Positions 6,794 to 13,697 of a stretch of DNA of 23,501 bases are shown piece after piece (the stretch's first letter is position 1; each line of letters begins with the position of its first letter). The notes beneath the pieces were generated by a model, which was given only the letters and a program-made list of their open reading frames with translations, made no database searches and was not told where the DNA came from. This stretch comes from Candidatus Caccousia avistercoris (GTDB lineage Bacteria; Bacillota; Clostridia; Oscillospirales; Acutalibacteraceae), in assembly GCA_018715025.1 (NCBI GenBank), contig DVMK01000140.1:1-23501 (forward strand). The letters run 5' to 3'. The translations under genes and the position numbers were made by a program.

Positions 6794-7168
6794 TCAGCGC
6801 CTTCCCTCCAGCAGGAACGCCGCCAGCTTTTCTGCATCATCAAATTCATCATAATCGCCGGTAACGCCCTCGCGGTGGTACACAACGCCGTCTTTTTCAT
6901 TGCGCTCCAAACAATCCAGCAGCCTTTTTTCTCCATATCTCTTCGCAAACAGCGAAAATCCATAAGGCTTTGTTTTGGACAGCATCCCCTTTCTGCAGTC
7001 CTCTCCGCAGTCATAGCAGTGGCTGTACCCTTTTTCCACCGAGCATTTCCGGTTTTCGCACCAGTCCTTATCGGGGCATTCCTCCGAATGGCAGCCATGG
7101 CAGCTGGCGTTTTCCGAGCACAGACAGCAGGCAAGCCCGCATCTGGCAATTCCCAGTTCCCGTTTCAC
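6794..7168 (-). CDS. DUF3795 domain protein, Cys-rich
   Basis: The 124-residue product contains 13 cysteines, 12 of them in the first 58 residues (10, 14, 15, 17, 23, 26, 31, 37, 42, 51, 54, 58), an arrangement typical of the DUF3795 family. The C-terminal half carries the family stretch KPYGFSLFAKRYGEKRLL and ends in an acidic GDYDEFDD. The cysteines probably bind zinc or an iron-sulfur cluster; no reaction is known. The start is GTG at 7168, preceded by a purine-rich AAAGGGGGGAGA about seven bases upstream. The frame remains open upstream to 7342, but that extension would cross the non-coding hairpin at 7230-7262 and lacks family similarity. It is convergent with the kinase gene, and no operon partner is clear. 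Confidence 0.8.
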   Translation of the reverse strand: MKRELGIARCGLACCLCSENASCHGCHSEECPDKDWCENRKCSVEKGYSHCYDCGEDCRKGMLSKTKPYGFSLFAKRYGEKRLLDCLERNEKDGVVYHREGVTGDYDEFDDAEKLAAFLLEGRR

Positions 7169-7229
7169 AAAGCGTCTCCCCCCTTTCTCCCTCCGCAGCA
7201 GCTTTTTTGTTATAATTATGTAAAATGAA

Positions 7230-7262
7230 CTTCGCGCCCCCACCGGGGCAGGACGCGCGAAG
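7230..7262 (-). terminator. Terminator-like hairpin after the DUF6440 gene
   Basis: CTTCGCGC (7230-7237) pairs perfectly with GCGCGAAG (7255-7262). An inner CCCC/GGGG pairing lies within the 17-base loop. On the minus strand it is followed by the T-rich TTCATTTTACAT. Confidence 0.5.
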
Positions 7263-7272
7263 GCGGCGGGAT

Positions 7273-7434
7273 TTACCGGGTTACCACAGGCTTTCCGTCC
7301 TTGTCGAGCAGCGGTGTGAGGCCCGCCGCGTTTCCATACCAATGGAAAACATAATTGACGCCGGTTTCTGTGTCGAGCCAGATTTCGGTGACCTGCAGAG
7401 TTCCCTGCTGATAAATTTTCTTGAAACGTTCCAT
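7273..7434 (-). CDS. DUF6440 family protein
   Basis: This 53-residue protein starts at the ATG at 7434, with GGAGGG six bases upstream on the minus strand. It shows the DUF6440 pattern: an N-terminal MERFKKIYQQG, then TEIWLDTETGVNYVFHWYGNA, and the ending GLTPLLDKDGKPVV. The family is a very small, probably beta-rich protein common in Clostridia, with no assigned function. The frame remains open further upstream but loses all family similarity and passes through the intergenic space, so the longer version is rejected. It lies 85 bases after the DUF2812 gene on the same strand and could share its transcript. Confidence 0.8.
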   Translation of the reverse strand: MERFKKIYQQGTLQVTEIWLDTETGVNYVFHWYGNAAGLTPLLDKDGKPVVTR

Positions 7435-7519
7435 AGATTTCCCTCCAACCTTATCATTATCATTATTACCCCTGTTTTCCAACCGGATCGGCAGCCGCGC
7501 CGGAACTTCCCCGAAGCCG

Positions 7520-8074
7520 TCACCGGCGGTGGACAGAGCGCCAATATTTCCAGAATTGAACGGCGAAGCAGACAAACACCGCCAGGTAAAACGCCGCCAG
7601 AACAAGGAAAAAGACGGAGAAGAATTGTTCCATTCCGCTTTTTTCCTGCCCAATGCGGAAGAGCTGCGGCAGAATGCACAGAAAAAAGATGACCAGAAGC
7701 AGCGCAACACGGCCCCGGAACACCCGTTCCAGCATGTCAAGCCGGGAGGCGTCGTCGCAGAAAATGGCTTCCTCCCCGCCCTTCATGGCGGAAAGCGGCT
7801 TGCGGAAATAGCTGTAGCCCACATAATCCTGCAGGTATTCCCAGCCGCAGTCCCGGAACAGCTGAAGGTATTCCTCCCTGTGGGCGGCCCCCTCCTGGTT
7901 GAAGTCCAGCTGGTACACCACGTCCTCCGGCTGGCAGCGCTCGAAGTGGTACATGCTGAAAAAATTCACCCTGGTGAAGCGCCAGCCGTTCTGCTGCTGC
8001 CGCCTCAGGTACTCCTGCTCCTTTTCCCACTGAAGAATAGTAAAAATTTTAAACTCCGTCTTTGTGGATTTCAT
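7520..8074 (-). CDS. DUF2812 domain membrane protein
   Basis: The 184-residue product has a soluble N-terminal DUF2812 domain. Its features are WEKEQEYLRRQQQNGWRF, the VNFFSMYHFERCQPEDVVYQLDF-type core near 36-58, and a GWEYLQDYVGYSYFRK segment at 77-92. Two transmembrane helices follow, at about 122-140 and 151-174. The ATG at 8074 has GGAGG nine bases upstream and lies within the 3' end of the padR-family gene, a 26-base overlap that implies co-transcription. PadR/DUF2812 pairs are common in Clostridia, where the PadR protein probably represses its membrane partner. The function of DUF2812 is unknown. A role in envelope stress or drug response is plausible only by association. Confidence 0.82.
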   Translation of the reverse strand: MKSTKTEFKIFTILQWEKEQEYLRRQQQNGWRFTRVNFFSMYHFERCQPEDVVYQLDFNQEGAAHREEYLQLFRDCGWEYLQDYVGYSYFRKPLSAMKGGEEAIFCDDASRLDMLERVFRGRVALLLVIFFLCILPQLFRIGQEKSGMEQFFSVFFLVLAAFYLAVFVCFAVQFWKYWRSVHRR

Positions 8075-8390
8075 TGCCCTGCACCTCCATCATGTTGCGA
8101 TACAGCCGATCGATTCGCTTCTGTTCCAGCTCCAGCACCTGGCGGCCCAGGCTGGTAATGCGGTAAATTTTCCGTTTTTCCTCCTCCCGCAGGAATTGGA
8201 TTAAGCCGTCCTTTTCCATTTTGGACAGGCTTCCGTACATGGTGCCGGGGCTGAGACGGATTTCCCCCCGCGTCAGCGCCTCCACCCTCTGCACAATGCC
8301 GTAGCCATGGGCTTCCTCCTGCAGGCAGAGCAGGATGTAGAACCCTGTCTCTGTCATAGGCACATACACTTTCCGGATATGAGCGTCCAT
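8049..8390 (-). CDS. PadR family transcriptional regulator
   Basis: A 113-residue winged-helix regulator. The PadR N-terminal domain includes ETGFYILLCLQEEAHGYGIV (about 13-33), the recognition region LSPGTMYGSLSKMEKDGLI (about 47-65) and the wing EEKRKIYRIT. A C-terminal helix follows for dimerisation (about 82-102). I chose the ATG at 8390, preceded by GGGAGG about six bases upstream. The open frame continues to a GTG at 8423, but that codon falls inside the transcription start region and has no ribosome binding site. It likely represses its own operon, including the DUF2812 gene, through the dyad at 8413-8461. The ligand is unknown. Confidence 0.88.
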   Translation of the reverse strand: MDAHIRKVYVPMTETGFYILLCLQEEAHGYGIVQRVEALTRGEIRLSPGTMYGSLSKMEKDGLIQFLREEEKRKIYRITSLGRQVLELEQKRIDRLYRNMMEVQGNEIHKDGV

Positions 8391-8412
8391 GGGCCCCTCC
8401 CTTCGCAGCACG

Positions 8413-8461
8413 ATATATCGCACTACTATCCTTATGATTTGAGTATAGCACTGCGATATAT
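8413..8461 (-). promoter_or_regulatory. Long imperfect dyad, probable PadR operator
   Basis: The arm at 8413-8431 matches the reverse complement of 8443-8461 at 16 of 19 positions around an 11-base centre. It covers the -10 and most of the spacer and extends past the transcription start, so binding would block RNA polymerase. The core half-site reads ATATATCGCA. Confidence 0.55.
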
Positions 8462-8470
8462 AATTGTCAA
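8442..8470 (-). promoter_or_regulatory. Consensus promoter of the padR operon
   Basis: On the minus strand a perfect TTGACA (8470-8465) and TATACT (8447-8442) are separated by 17 bases. The -35 lies one base from the T-run of the glnN terminator. Confidence 0.85.
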
Positions 8471-8471
8471 G

Positions 8472-8504
8472 AAAAAACCGCTTCGGTTTCCCAAAGCGGT
8501 TTTT
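8472..8504. terminator. Bidirectional terminator after glnN
   Basis: AAAAACCGCTT (8473-8483) pairs with AAGCGGTTTTT (8494-8504), 11 bp with a ten-base loop. On the minus strand, which carries glnN, the stem ends in TTTTTT. Confidence 0.8.
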
Positions 8505-8584
8505 CTATATCTGACAGCGCCCCTGCCCGGAATCTTTGCCCAACATTCCAGGCCTGACAGGAGGCAGGCAGGGAGGAACGCCCA

Positions 8585-10660
8585 TCAGGCGTAAAACAGG
8601 ATATCCTCATACACCGGGAAGGGCCAGCACTTCTTGTCCACCAGCACTTCCAGGGAATCGGCGGTCTGGCGCACCTGCTCCATCGCGGGCAGCACCGAGG
8701 ACTGGTAGTAACGGGCGGCCGCTTCCGTTTCGCCGGGCACATGGGCCAGGGCTTCCTGCAGCCTGCCGCCCTGGGCGACGGCCTGTTCCGTCTTTTCTGC
8801 CACCTGCCGGGCCAGCTCCTGCTCTGCCGGGGCCTTCAGGCCGATGGAAGCCTTGGCCGCCGCAGACTGGGCCACCTGGCCGGAGAAGGAGATGCAGGCG
8901 GGGACAATCTGCCGGCTGAGGATGCGAAGCATGGTTTCCGCCTCGATATGGATGGTCTTGCTGTACTCCTCCAGGCCAATTTCTTCCCGGGACTTCATCT
9001 CCTCATAGGTGTACACCCCATGGGTTTCAAACAGGCGCAGGTTCTTTTCGTCCATGTAGCGGGGCAGGGCCTCCGGCGTGGAGCGCAGGTTCAGCAGGCC
9101 GCGGCGCTCCGCTTCCTCCTCCCACTCCCTGCTGTAGCCGTTCCCGTTAAAGATGATGCGCCGGTGGGCCTTCAGCTCCCGGCGGATGAGGGCTGAAAGG
9201 GCCGCGTCAAAGTCGGGGGCGGACTCCAGCTCGTCGGCAAACAGGCGAAGCTCCTCCGCCACAGCGGTGTTCAGCATAATGTTGGTGCAGGCAATGTTGA
9301 AGGAAGAACCGGGCATGCGGAACTCGAACTTGTTGCCGGTAAAGGCGAAGGGAGAGGTGCGGTTCCGGTCAGAATGATCCAGCGGAATGGGCGGCAGCAC
9401 AGACGCGCCTATTTCGATGTACTCCCGCTGCTTGTCGCCGCAGCTTTTGCCGGAGACAAGGGACTCGATCACCCGGTCCAGATCGTCGCCCACATACATG
9501 GAGACAATGGCCGGGGGCGCTTCGTTGGCGCCCAGCCGGTGGTCGTTGCCCGCGTTGGCCACCGAGATGCGCAGCAGGTCCTGGTACTCGTCCACGGCCT
9601 TGATGACGGCGGTGAGGAACAGCAGGAACTGGGCGTTTTCAATGGGCGTCCTGCCCGGATCCAGCAGGTTTTCGCCGCTGTCGGTGGAAATGGACCAGTT
9701 GTTGTGCTTGCCGGAGCCGTTGATCCCCTCGAAGGGCTTCTCGTGCAGCAGGCACACGAAGCCGTGGCGGTCCGCCACCTTCCTCATAATCTCCATGGCA
9801 AGCTGGTTCTGGTCGGTGGCGATGTTGGTGGTGGCGAACACCGGGGCCATCTCGTGCTGGCAGGGGGCCACCTCGTTGTGCTCTGTCTTGGCGGGGACGC
9901 CCAGCTTCCACAGCTCCTCGTCCAGCTCCTCCATAAAGGCCTTGACCCGGGGGCGGATGGAGCCGAAGTAGTGATCCTCCATCTCCTGGCCCTTGGGGGA
10001 ATGGGCGCCGAACAGGGTGCGCCCTGTCAGCACAAGATCCAGGCGCTTGGCGTAATCCTCCTTGTTGATGAGGAAGTATTCCTGCTCCGCCCCCACGGTG
10101 GTGGTAACGCGCTTTGCCGTCTTGCCAAACAGCTTCAGCACCCGGCAGGCCTGCTTGCTGATGGCGTCCATAGAACGGAGGAGGGGCGTCTTTTTGTCCA
10201 GGATTTCGCCGGTGTAAGAGCAGAAGGCGGTGGGGATGCAGAGGGTCTTGTCTTTGATGAAGGCGTAGGAGGTGGGGTCCCAGGCGGTGTAGCCCCGGGC
10301 CTCAAAGGTGGCCCGCAGCCCGCCGGAGGGGAAGGAGGAGGCGTCGGGCTCGCCCTTCATCAGCTCCTTGCCGGAAAACTCCATAATCACCGCGCCGCCT
10401 CCCACCGGGGAAAGGAAGGAGTCGTGCTTTTCCGCCGTCACGCCTGTCATGGGCTGGAACCAGTGGGTAAAGTGGGTGGCCCCCTTCTCCGCGGCCCAAT
10501 CCTTCATGACGGTGGCGACCACATTGGCCACGCTGGGGTCCAGAGGGCTGCCCTCCTCCATGGTTTTTTTCAAGGCGCGGAACACATCCTTGGGCAGGCG
10601 CTCCCGCATAACCTCTTCGTTGAATGTCAAGCTGCCAAACAATTCTGGGACTCTGCTCAT
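8585..10660 (-). CDS. glnN: Glutamine synthetase type III
   Basis: The 691-residue product is a type III glutamine synthetase, which makes glutamine from glutamate, ammonia and ATP in the cytoplasm. Its length fits the family (about 700 residues, against about 445 for type I). Type III features are WFQPMTGVTAEKHDSFLSP (67-85), the metal/glutamate motif AEQEYF (191-196), EHNEVAPCQHEMAP (260-273), NGSGKHNNWS (314-323), and the later stretch with DRNRTSPFAFTGNKFEFRMP. I chose the ATG at 10660, with AGGAGTG six bases upstream; a TTG 24 bases earlier would skip this site. It lies downstream of the ANTAR gene, and an intrinsic terminator at 10711-10755 separates them, so expression probably depends on antitermination. 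It is one of two glutamine synthetases in the window. Confidence 0.95.
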   Translation of the reverse strand: MSRVPELFGSLTFNEEVMRERLPKDVFRALKKTMEEGSPLDPSVANVVATVMKDWAAEKGATHFTHWFQPMTGVTAEKHDSFLSPVGGGAVIMEFSGKELMKGEPDASSFPSGGLRATFEARGYTAWDPTSYAFIKDKTLCIPTAFCSYTGEILDKKTPLLRSMDAISKQACRVLKLFGKTAKRVTTTVGAEQEYFLINKEDYAKRLDLVLTGRTLFGAHSPKGQEMEDHYFGSIRPRVKAFMEELDEELWKLGVPAKTEHNEVAPCQHEMAPVFATTNIATDQNQLAMEIMRKVADRHGFVCLLHEKPFEGINGSGKHNNWSISTDSGENLLDPGRTPIENAQFLLFLTAVIKAVDEYQDLLRISVANAGNDHRLGANEAPPAIVSMYVGDDLDRVIESLVSGKSCGDKQREYIEIGASVLPPIPLDHSDRNRTSPFAFTGNKFEFRMPGSSFNIACTNIMLNTAVAEELRLFADELESAPDFDAALSALIRRELKAHRRIIFNGNGYSREWEEEAERRGLLNLRSTPEALPRYMDEKNLRLFETHGVYTYEEMKSREEIGLEEYSKTIHIEAETMLRILSRQIVPACISFSGQVAQSAAAKASIGLKAPAEQELARQVAEKTEQAVAQGGRLQEALAHVPGETEAAARYYQSSVLPAMEQVRQTADSLEVLVDKKCWPFPVYEDILFYA

Positions 10661-10710
10661 GAAAAACACTCCTGTCTGCCGCAATGGGCGTTTGTCTGAA
10701 ATATGTATGT

Positions 10711-10755
10711 AAAAAAGGCGCCGCAGGGAGCGAGCTTGCTCCCCGCAGCGCCTTT
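10711..10755 (-). terminator. Attenuator between the ANTAR gene and glnN
   Basis: On the minus strand the 5' arm (10755-10738) and 3' arm (10731-10714) pair over 18 bp with only two G-U wobbles. The loop is AAGCTC and the stem ends in TTTTTT. Its lower part shares sequence with the hexaloop hairpin at 10745-10760, so the two cannot coexist. It stands 50 bases before the glnN start codon. Confidence 0.85.
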
Positions 10756-10760
10756 GCTGC
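10745..10760 (-). promoter_or_regulatory. ANTAR-type hexaloop hairpin in the glnN leader
   Basis: On the minus strand GCAGC and GCTGC form a 5-bp stem around the loop AAAGGC, with A at position 1 and G at position 4 as in ANTAR RNA targets. The loop and 3' arm are also the base of the terminator stem, so forming this hairpin would prevent termination. The companion P1 hexaloop was not found in the preceding 60 bases. Confidence 0.55.
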
Positions 10761-10781
10761 CGGTATGGTAAAAGATTTATC

Positions 10782-11348
10782 TTATTGCGGATACTGCTTG
10801 ATGACGGTGAGGGCGGCCTCCCGGCGGGAAATCCGCAGATCCATGGCGCGCCGTTCCAGGCAATGGTGGGCTTCGTCCTCGGTAAGGCCCAGCTTTTCCA
10901 CCAGCAGGCATTTGGCCCGCCCTATGAGCCTGGCGTCGTCCAGCTTCTGCAGAAGCTCCGCGTTTTTCCGCTGCAGCTCTGCCACCCGCCGCTGGGACAC
11001 CTTCAGCAGGTGAACCGCCTGGGCCAGCGCCTGACGGGAAACGGGTTTTTCCAGCACGAACACCCCAATGCGCTCCAAACGGGCCGCCGTTTCTCCAAAA
11101 CGGACGCCGGGCACCAGAAAAGCCACGCCTGCGTTTGTAGTTTCTGCGCAAAGGGCGGCCAGGTCGCCGCCGGGCTCGTCGGGAAGGGGGCCGTTCAGCA
11201 CCACCAGCCCCAGGGAAAGACCCAGAAGCTTCCGTCTGGCCTCCCCGCCGCTGGCGGCCGTTACCACCTGGTCAAAGCCGCAGCTTTTTACCAGGGCCGC
11301 CAGGGCGGCTAGGCTTTTTTCTCCGCTGACCACCAAAGCGTTCTCCAT
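10782..11348 (-). CDS. ANTAR-domain antiterminator, NitR-like
   Basis: The 188-residue protein has an N-terminal receiver-like domain (1-115), a connecting coiled coil (about 117-140) and a C-terminal ANTAR RNA-binding domain (about 138-186; key part KCLLVEKLGLTEDEAHHCLE then RISRREAAL). ANTAR proteins bind hexaloop hairpins in nascent RNA and prevent intrinsic termination. NitR, encoded beside glnA in solventogenic Clostridium, is a known nitrogen-control example. The receiver is degenerate: the phospho-acceptor position is Asn52 (VVLNGPLPDEPGG), and the usual acidic pair is reduced to SGEK near residue 10, although K101 is kept. Activity is therefore probably not set by phosphorylation. It sits between glnA and glnN, with a 49-base gap after glnA. 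The ATG at 11348 has only a GGGGG-type ribosome binding site. Confidence 0.88.
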   Translation of the reverse strand: MENALVVSGEKSLAALAALVKSCGFDQVVTAASGGEARRKLLGLSLGLVVLNGPLPDEPGGDLAALCAETTNAGVAFLVPGVRFGETAARLERIGVFVLEKPVSRQALAQAVHLLKVSQRRVAELQRKNAELLQKLDDARLIGRAKCLLVEKLGLTEDEAHHCLERRAMDLRISRREAALTVIKQYPQ

Positions 11349-11397
11349 GCTTCAACCCCCGTACCGGAATTTGCCGGGCTGCCTCCTTTTTCCCGCG

Positions 11398-12711
11398 TCA
11401 AATGCGGCCAAAATAACGTTTTGATTCCCAAGCCGCCGGATCCTCCGCCGCCTGGTACGCCTCCCACTCCCGGCTCTTCTGCGCCAGATATTTTTCCAGC
11501 AAAGGCTCAGGCAGAACGGCCCGGGCGAAGGATCCGTTTTTCAGGACGCCGAGAGCCTCGCCCAGGGAAGCGGGCAGTCTGGGCGCCCTGCCGCTGTTTT
11601 CCTGCCGGGTGCCGTCAAAGTCAGAGGAGGGCGGAAGGGCCAGGTTTTCCTCCATGCCCCGCAGGCCGGCCTCCAGCAGAAGGGCGGAAACCAGGTACGG
11701 GTTGCAGGAAGGGTCGGGGGAACGGACCTCAATGCGGGAATCGTCCCCCCAGGCGGCGGGAACCCGCACCAGCTGGGAACGGTTCTGGAAAGACCAGCCC
11801 AGCAGAGCAGGGGCCTCGCAGCTGCCCAGCCGCTGGTAAGAGCTGGGCAGCGGGTTGGCAAAGGCGGTAATTTCCGGCATTTCGCGCAGAATGCCCGCCA
11901 GCAGGGACGCCGCCTTGGGATTGGGATTTTCCCGGAACCCCTCGAACAGGTTCCTCCCCTCCCGGTAAACGGAAAGGTTCAGGTGCAGGCCGCTGCCGCT
12001 GGCATCCGGCAGCGGCTTGGGCAGGAAGGTGGCGTAAAGGCCGCTCTGGGCCGCCACCGCCTTCACCGCCGTGCGCAGGGTTTCCAGGTTATCGGCCGCC
12101 TGCAGCGGAGGGGCGCAGTGGAAATCGATCTCGTTCTGGCCGGGCCCCTGCTCGTGGTGGGAGCGCTCCGGCCGGAGGCCCATTTCCTCCAGAGTAAGGC
12201 AGATGGTGCGGCGCACGTTCTCGCCCTGATCCATGGGAAGAATGTCCAGGTATCCTGCCCCGTCAAAGGGCTCCCGCAGGGGGCGGCCCTTCTCGTCGGT
12301 GGCAAACAGGTAAAACTCGCATTCCGGGCCAAGCTGGAAGGAGTACCCGGCCTGCCGGGCCTTCTCCTCCGCCCGCGCCAGCAGCCAGCGGCCGTCCCCC
12401 TCGAAGGGCCTGCCGTCCGGGTAGCGGATGCTGCAGTAAAAGCGGGCGACGCAGCCCTGAGAGGGCCGCCAGGGGAACAGGGCCAGGGTGTCGGGGTCAG
12501 GCCACAGGAACAGGTCGGACTCGGTGACGTTCCCAAAACCGCTGATAGCCGACGCGTCGAAGGAAACGCCGCTGGTAAAGGCGTGCTCCAGGTAAGAGGA
12601 CAAAATAGCAATGTTTTTTTGTTCCCCAAAAATATCGCAGAACGCAAGACGGATAAACTTGATGTCGTTTTCCTCCACAAACTGCAGGATATCGGAAATT
12701 CCTCTTGTCAC
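11398..12711 (-). CDS. glnA: Glutamine synthetase type I family protein
   Basis: The 437-residue product has the type I glutamine synthetase architecture: a beta-grasp N-domain (about 15-100) followed by the catalytic domain. Recognisable motifs are the SAISGFG loop with ESDLFLWPDPDT, GPECEFYLF, HHEQGPGQNEIDF, GSGLHLNLSV, NPLPSSYQRL, GWSFQNRSQLVRVP and RIEVRSPDPSCNPYL. Several differ from the consensus; for example the usual RLVPG after SYKR reads RLGSC, and GSGMH reads GSGLH. It could be a true GlnA of a divergent clade or a related gamma-glutamyl ligase. The ANTAR and glnN neighbours favour ammonium assimilation. The start is a GTG at 12711 with AAAGGAGA about eight bases upstream. Only 48 bases separate it from purC, and no terminator lies between, so the two are probably co-transcribed. 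Confidence 0.85.
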   Translation of the reverse strand: MTRGISDILQFVEENDIKFIRLAFCDIFGEQKNIAILSSYLEHAFTSGVSFDASAISGFGNVTESDLFLWPDPDTLALFPWRPSQGCVARFYCSIRYPDGRPFEGDGRWLLARAEEKARQAGYSFQLGPECEFYLFATDEKGRPLREPFDGAGYLDILPMDQGENVRRTICLTLEEMGLRPERSHHEQGPGQNEIDFHCAPPLQAADNLETLRTAVKAVAAQSGLYATFLPKPLPDASGSGLHLNLSVYREGRNLFEGFRENPNPKAASLLAGILREMPEITAFANPLPSSYQRLGSCEAPALLGWSFQNRSQLVRVPAAWGDDSRIEVRSPDPSCNPYLVSALLLEAGLRGMEENLALPPSSDFDGTRQENSGRAPRLPASLGEALGVLKNGSFARAVLPEPLLEKYLAQKSREWEAYQAAEDPAAWESKRYFGRI

Positions 12712-12759
12712 TGGTATCTTCTCCTTTCCCGGGCAGCCTCCTGGCGGGGCGCTGCAGGC

Positions 12760-13470
12760 TTACCGGCCCAGCAGGCGGTGCAGCACTTCCTTGTAGGCCT
12801 CCTCCTCGCCGCCAAGGTCGCGGCGGAACAGGTCCTTGTCCAGGTGGGCGTGGGTTTTTACATCCCAGAAGCGGCAGGTGTCGGGGCTGATTTCGTCGGC
12901 CAGAATGACCTTGCCGTTGGAATCGCGCCCAAACTCCAGCTTGAAGTCGATGAGCTCAATGCCCACGGCCTTCAGGTACTCGCCCAGCTCCTGGTTGATT
13001 TTCATGCTGTAGCCGGCAATGGCCTGAAGCTCCTCCGGGGTGGCCGCGCCAATGGCGGCAATGTGGTACTCGTTCACCATGGGGTCGCCCAGGGCGTCGT
13101 CCTTGTAGCAGTACTCCAGCACGGTGGAGGCCAGCTTGGTGCCCTCCTCCATGCCCAGGCGCTTGGCCAGGCTGCCAGCGGCCACGTTCCGCACAATCAC
13201 TTCCAGAGGAATAATCTCTACCTTTTTCACCAGGGTTTCCCGGTCGTTCAGCTCCTCCACATAATGGGTGGGGATGCCCTTCGTCTCCAGGAAACGCATC
13301 AGGTGGTTGGTCACCAGGTTATTCACCACGCCCTTGCCGCGGATGGTGCCGCGCTTCGCGCCGTTGCCGGCGGTGGCGTCGTCCTTGTACTCCACCAGAT
13401 ACACCTCAGGGTTGTCGGTTTTGTACACCTTTTTTGCTTTTCCCTCGTAGAGCATTTCCTTTTTTTCCAT
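12760..13470 (-). CDS. purC: Phosphoribosylaminoimidazole-succinocarboxamide synthase
   Basis: The 236-residue SAICAR synthetase joins aspartate to CAIR using ATP in de novo purine synthesis. The family start LYEGKAKKVYKT, the ATP-site region DDATAGNGAKRG, IPLEVIVRNVAAGSL, the substrate-site LIDFKLEFGR (about 174-183) and ADEISPDTCRFWD (191-203) are all present. The length is normal. The ATG at 13470 has AAAGAGGG about six bases upstream. It is the first gene of the minus-strand set, with a consensus promoter 108 bases before the start codon and a leader that carries an AANGGC hexaloop. No other purine gene except purF is near, so its place at the head of a glutamine-synthetase operon is unusual. 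Confidence 0.95.
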   Translation of the reverse strand: MEKKEMLYEGKAKKVYKTDNPEVYLVEYKDDATAGNGAKRGTIRGKGVVNNLVTNHLMRFLETKGIPTHYVEELNDRETLVKKVEIIPLEVIVRNVAAGSLAKRLGMEEGTKLASTVLEYCYKDDALGDPMVNEYHIAAIGAATPEELQAIAGYSMKINQELGEYLKAVGIELIDFKLEFGRDSNGKVILADEISPDTCRFWDVKTHAHLDKDLFRRDLGGEEEAYKEVLHRLLGR

Positions 13471-13551
13471 TGCAAAGCCCTCTTTCCGTACCGATTTCTT
13501 TTGTGGGTTCCTCCAAAACGAAAGAAGGGCCCCACAGAAGCCATCGTTCCG

Positions 13552-13565
13552 CAGCGCCCTTGCTG
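13552..13565 (-). promoter_or_regulatory. ANTAR-type hexaloop hairpin in the purC leader
   Basis: On the minus strand CAGC and GCTG enclose the loop AAGGGC (A1, G4), only a few bases after the predicted transcript start. The 19 bases at 13549-13567 match the glnN element at 17 positions. No strong terminator follows; the only competing pairing I see is the loop AAGGGC with GCCCTT further downstream, followed by a T-rich stretch. Confidence 0.4.
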
Positions 13566-13577
13566 TCTACGTCTGCT

Positions 13578-13606
13578 ATTGTAGCGCGGATTTTTCCGCC
13601 TGTCAA
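13578..13606 (-). promoter_or_regulatory. Consensus promoter of purC
   Basis: On the minus strand a perfect TTGACA (13606-13601) and TACAAT (13583-13578) lie 17 bases apart. Transcription should start near 13571. Confidence 0.85.
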
Positions 13607-13697
13607 CCCAAAAACGCAGGGTTTCCGGGGGGTTCCCGCAGATTTTATAAAATCCCATAAAAATCCCCCGCTTTCCCTTCCGGTTCTTTATGGAATC

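Noticed and set aside
8391..8423. Longer N-terminus for the PadR protein
   Set aside because: The GTG at 8423 lies in the transcription start and operator region without a ribosome binding site.
10762..10830. Search for a P1 hexaloop upstream of the glnN hairpin
   Set aside because: Every A-N-N-G position in this stretch was checked on the minus strand; none is flanked by complementary arms of more than one base pair. No P1 is claimed.
13471..13575. Purine or glutamine riboswitch in the purC leader
   Set aside because: The leader of about 100 nt shows no purine-aptamer three-way junction nor the glnA RNA E-loop motif; only the small hexaloop hairpin and a TGTGGG/CCCACA pairing are visible.
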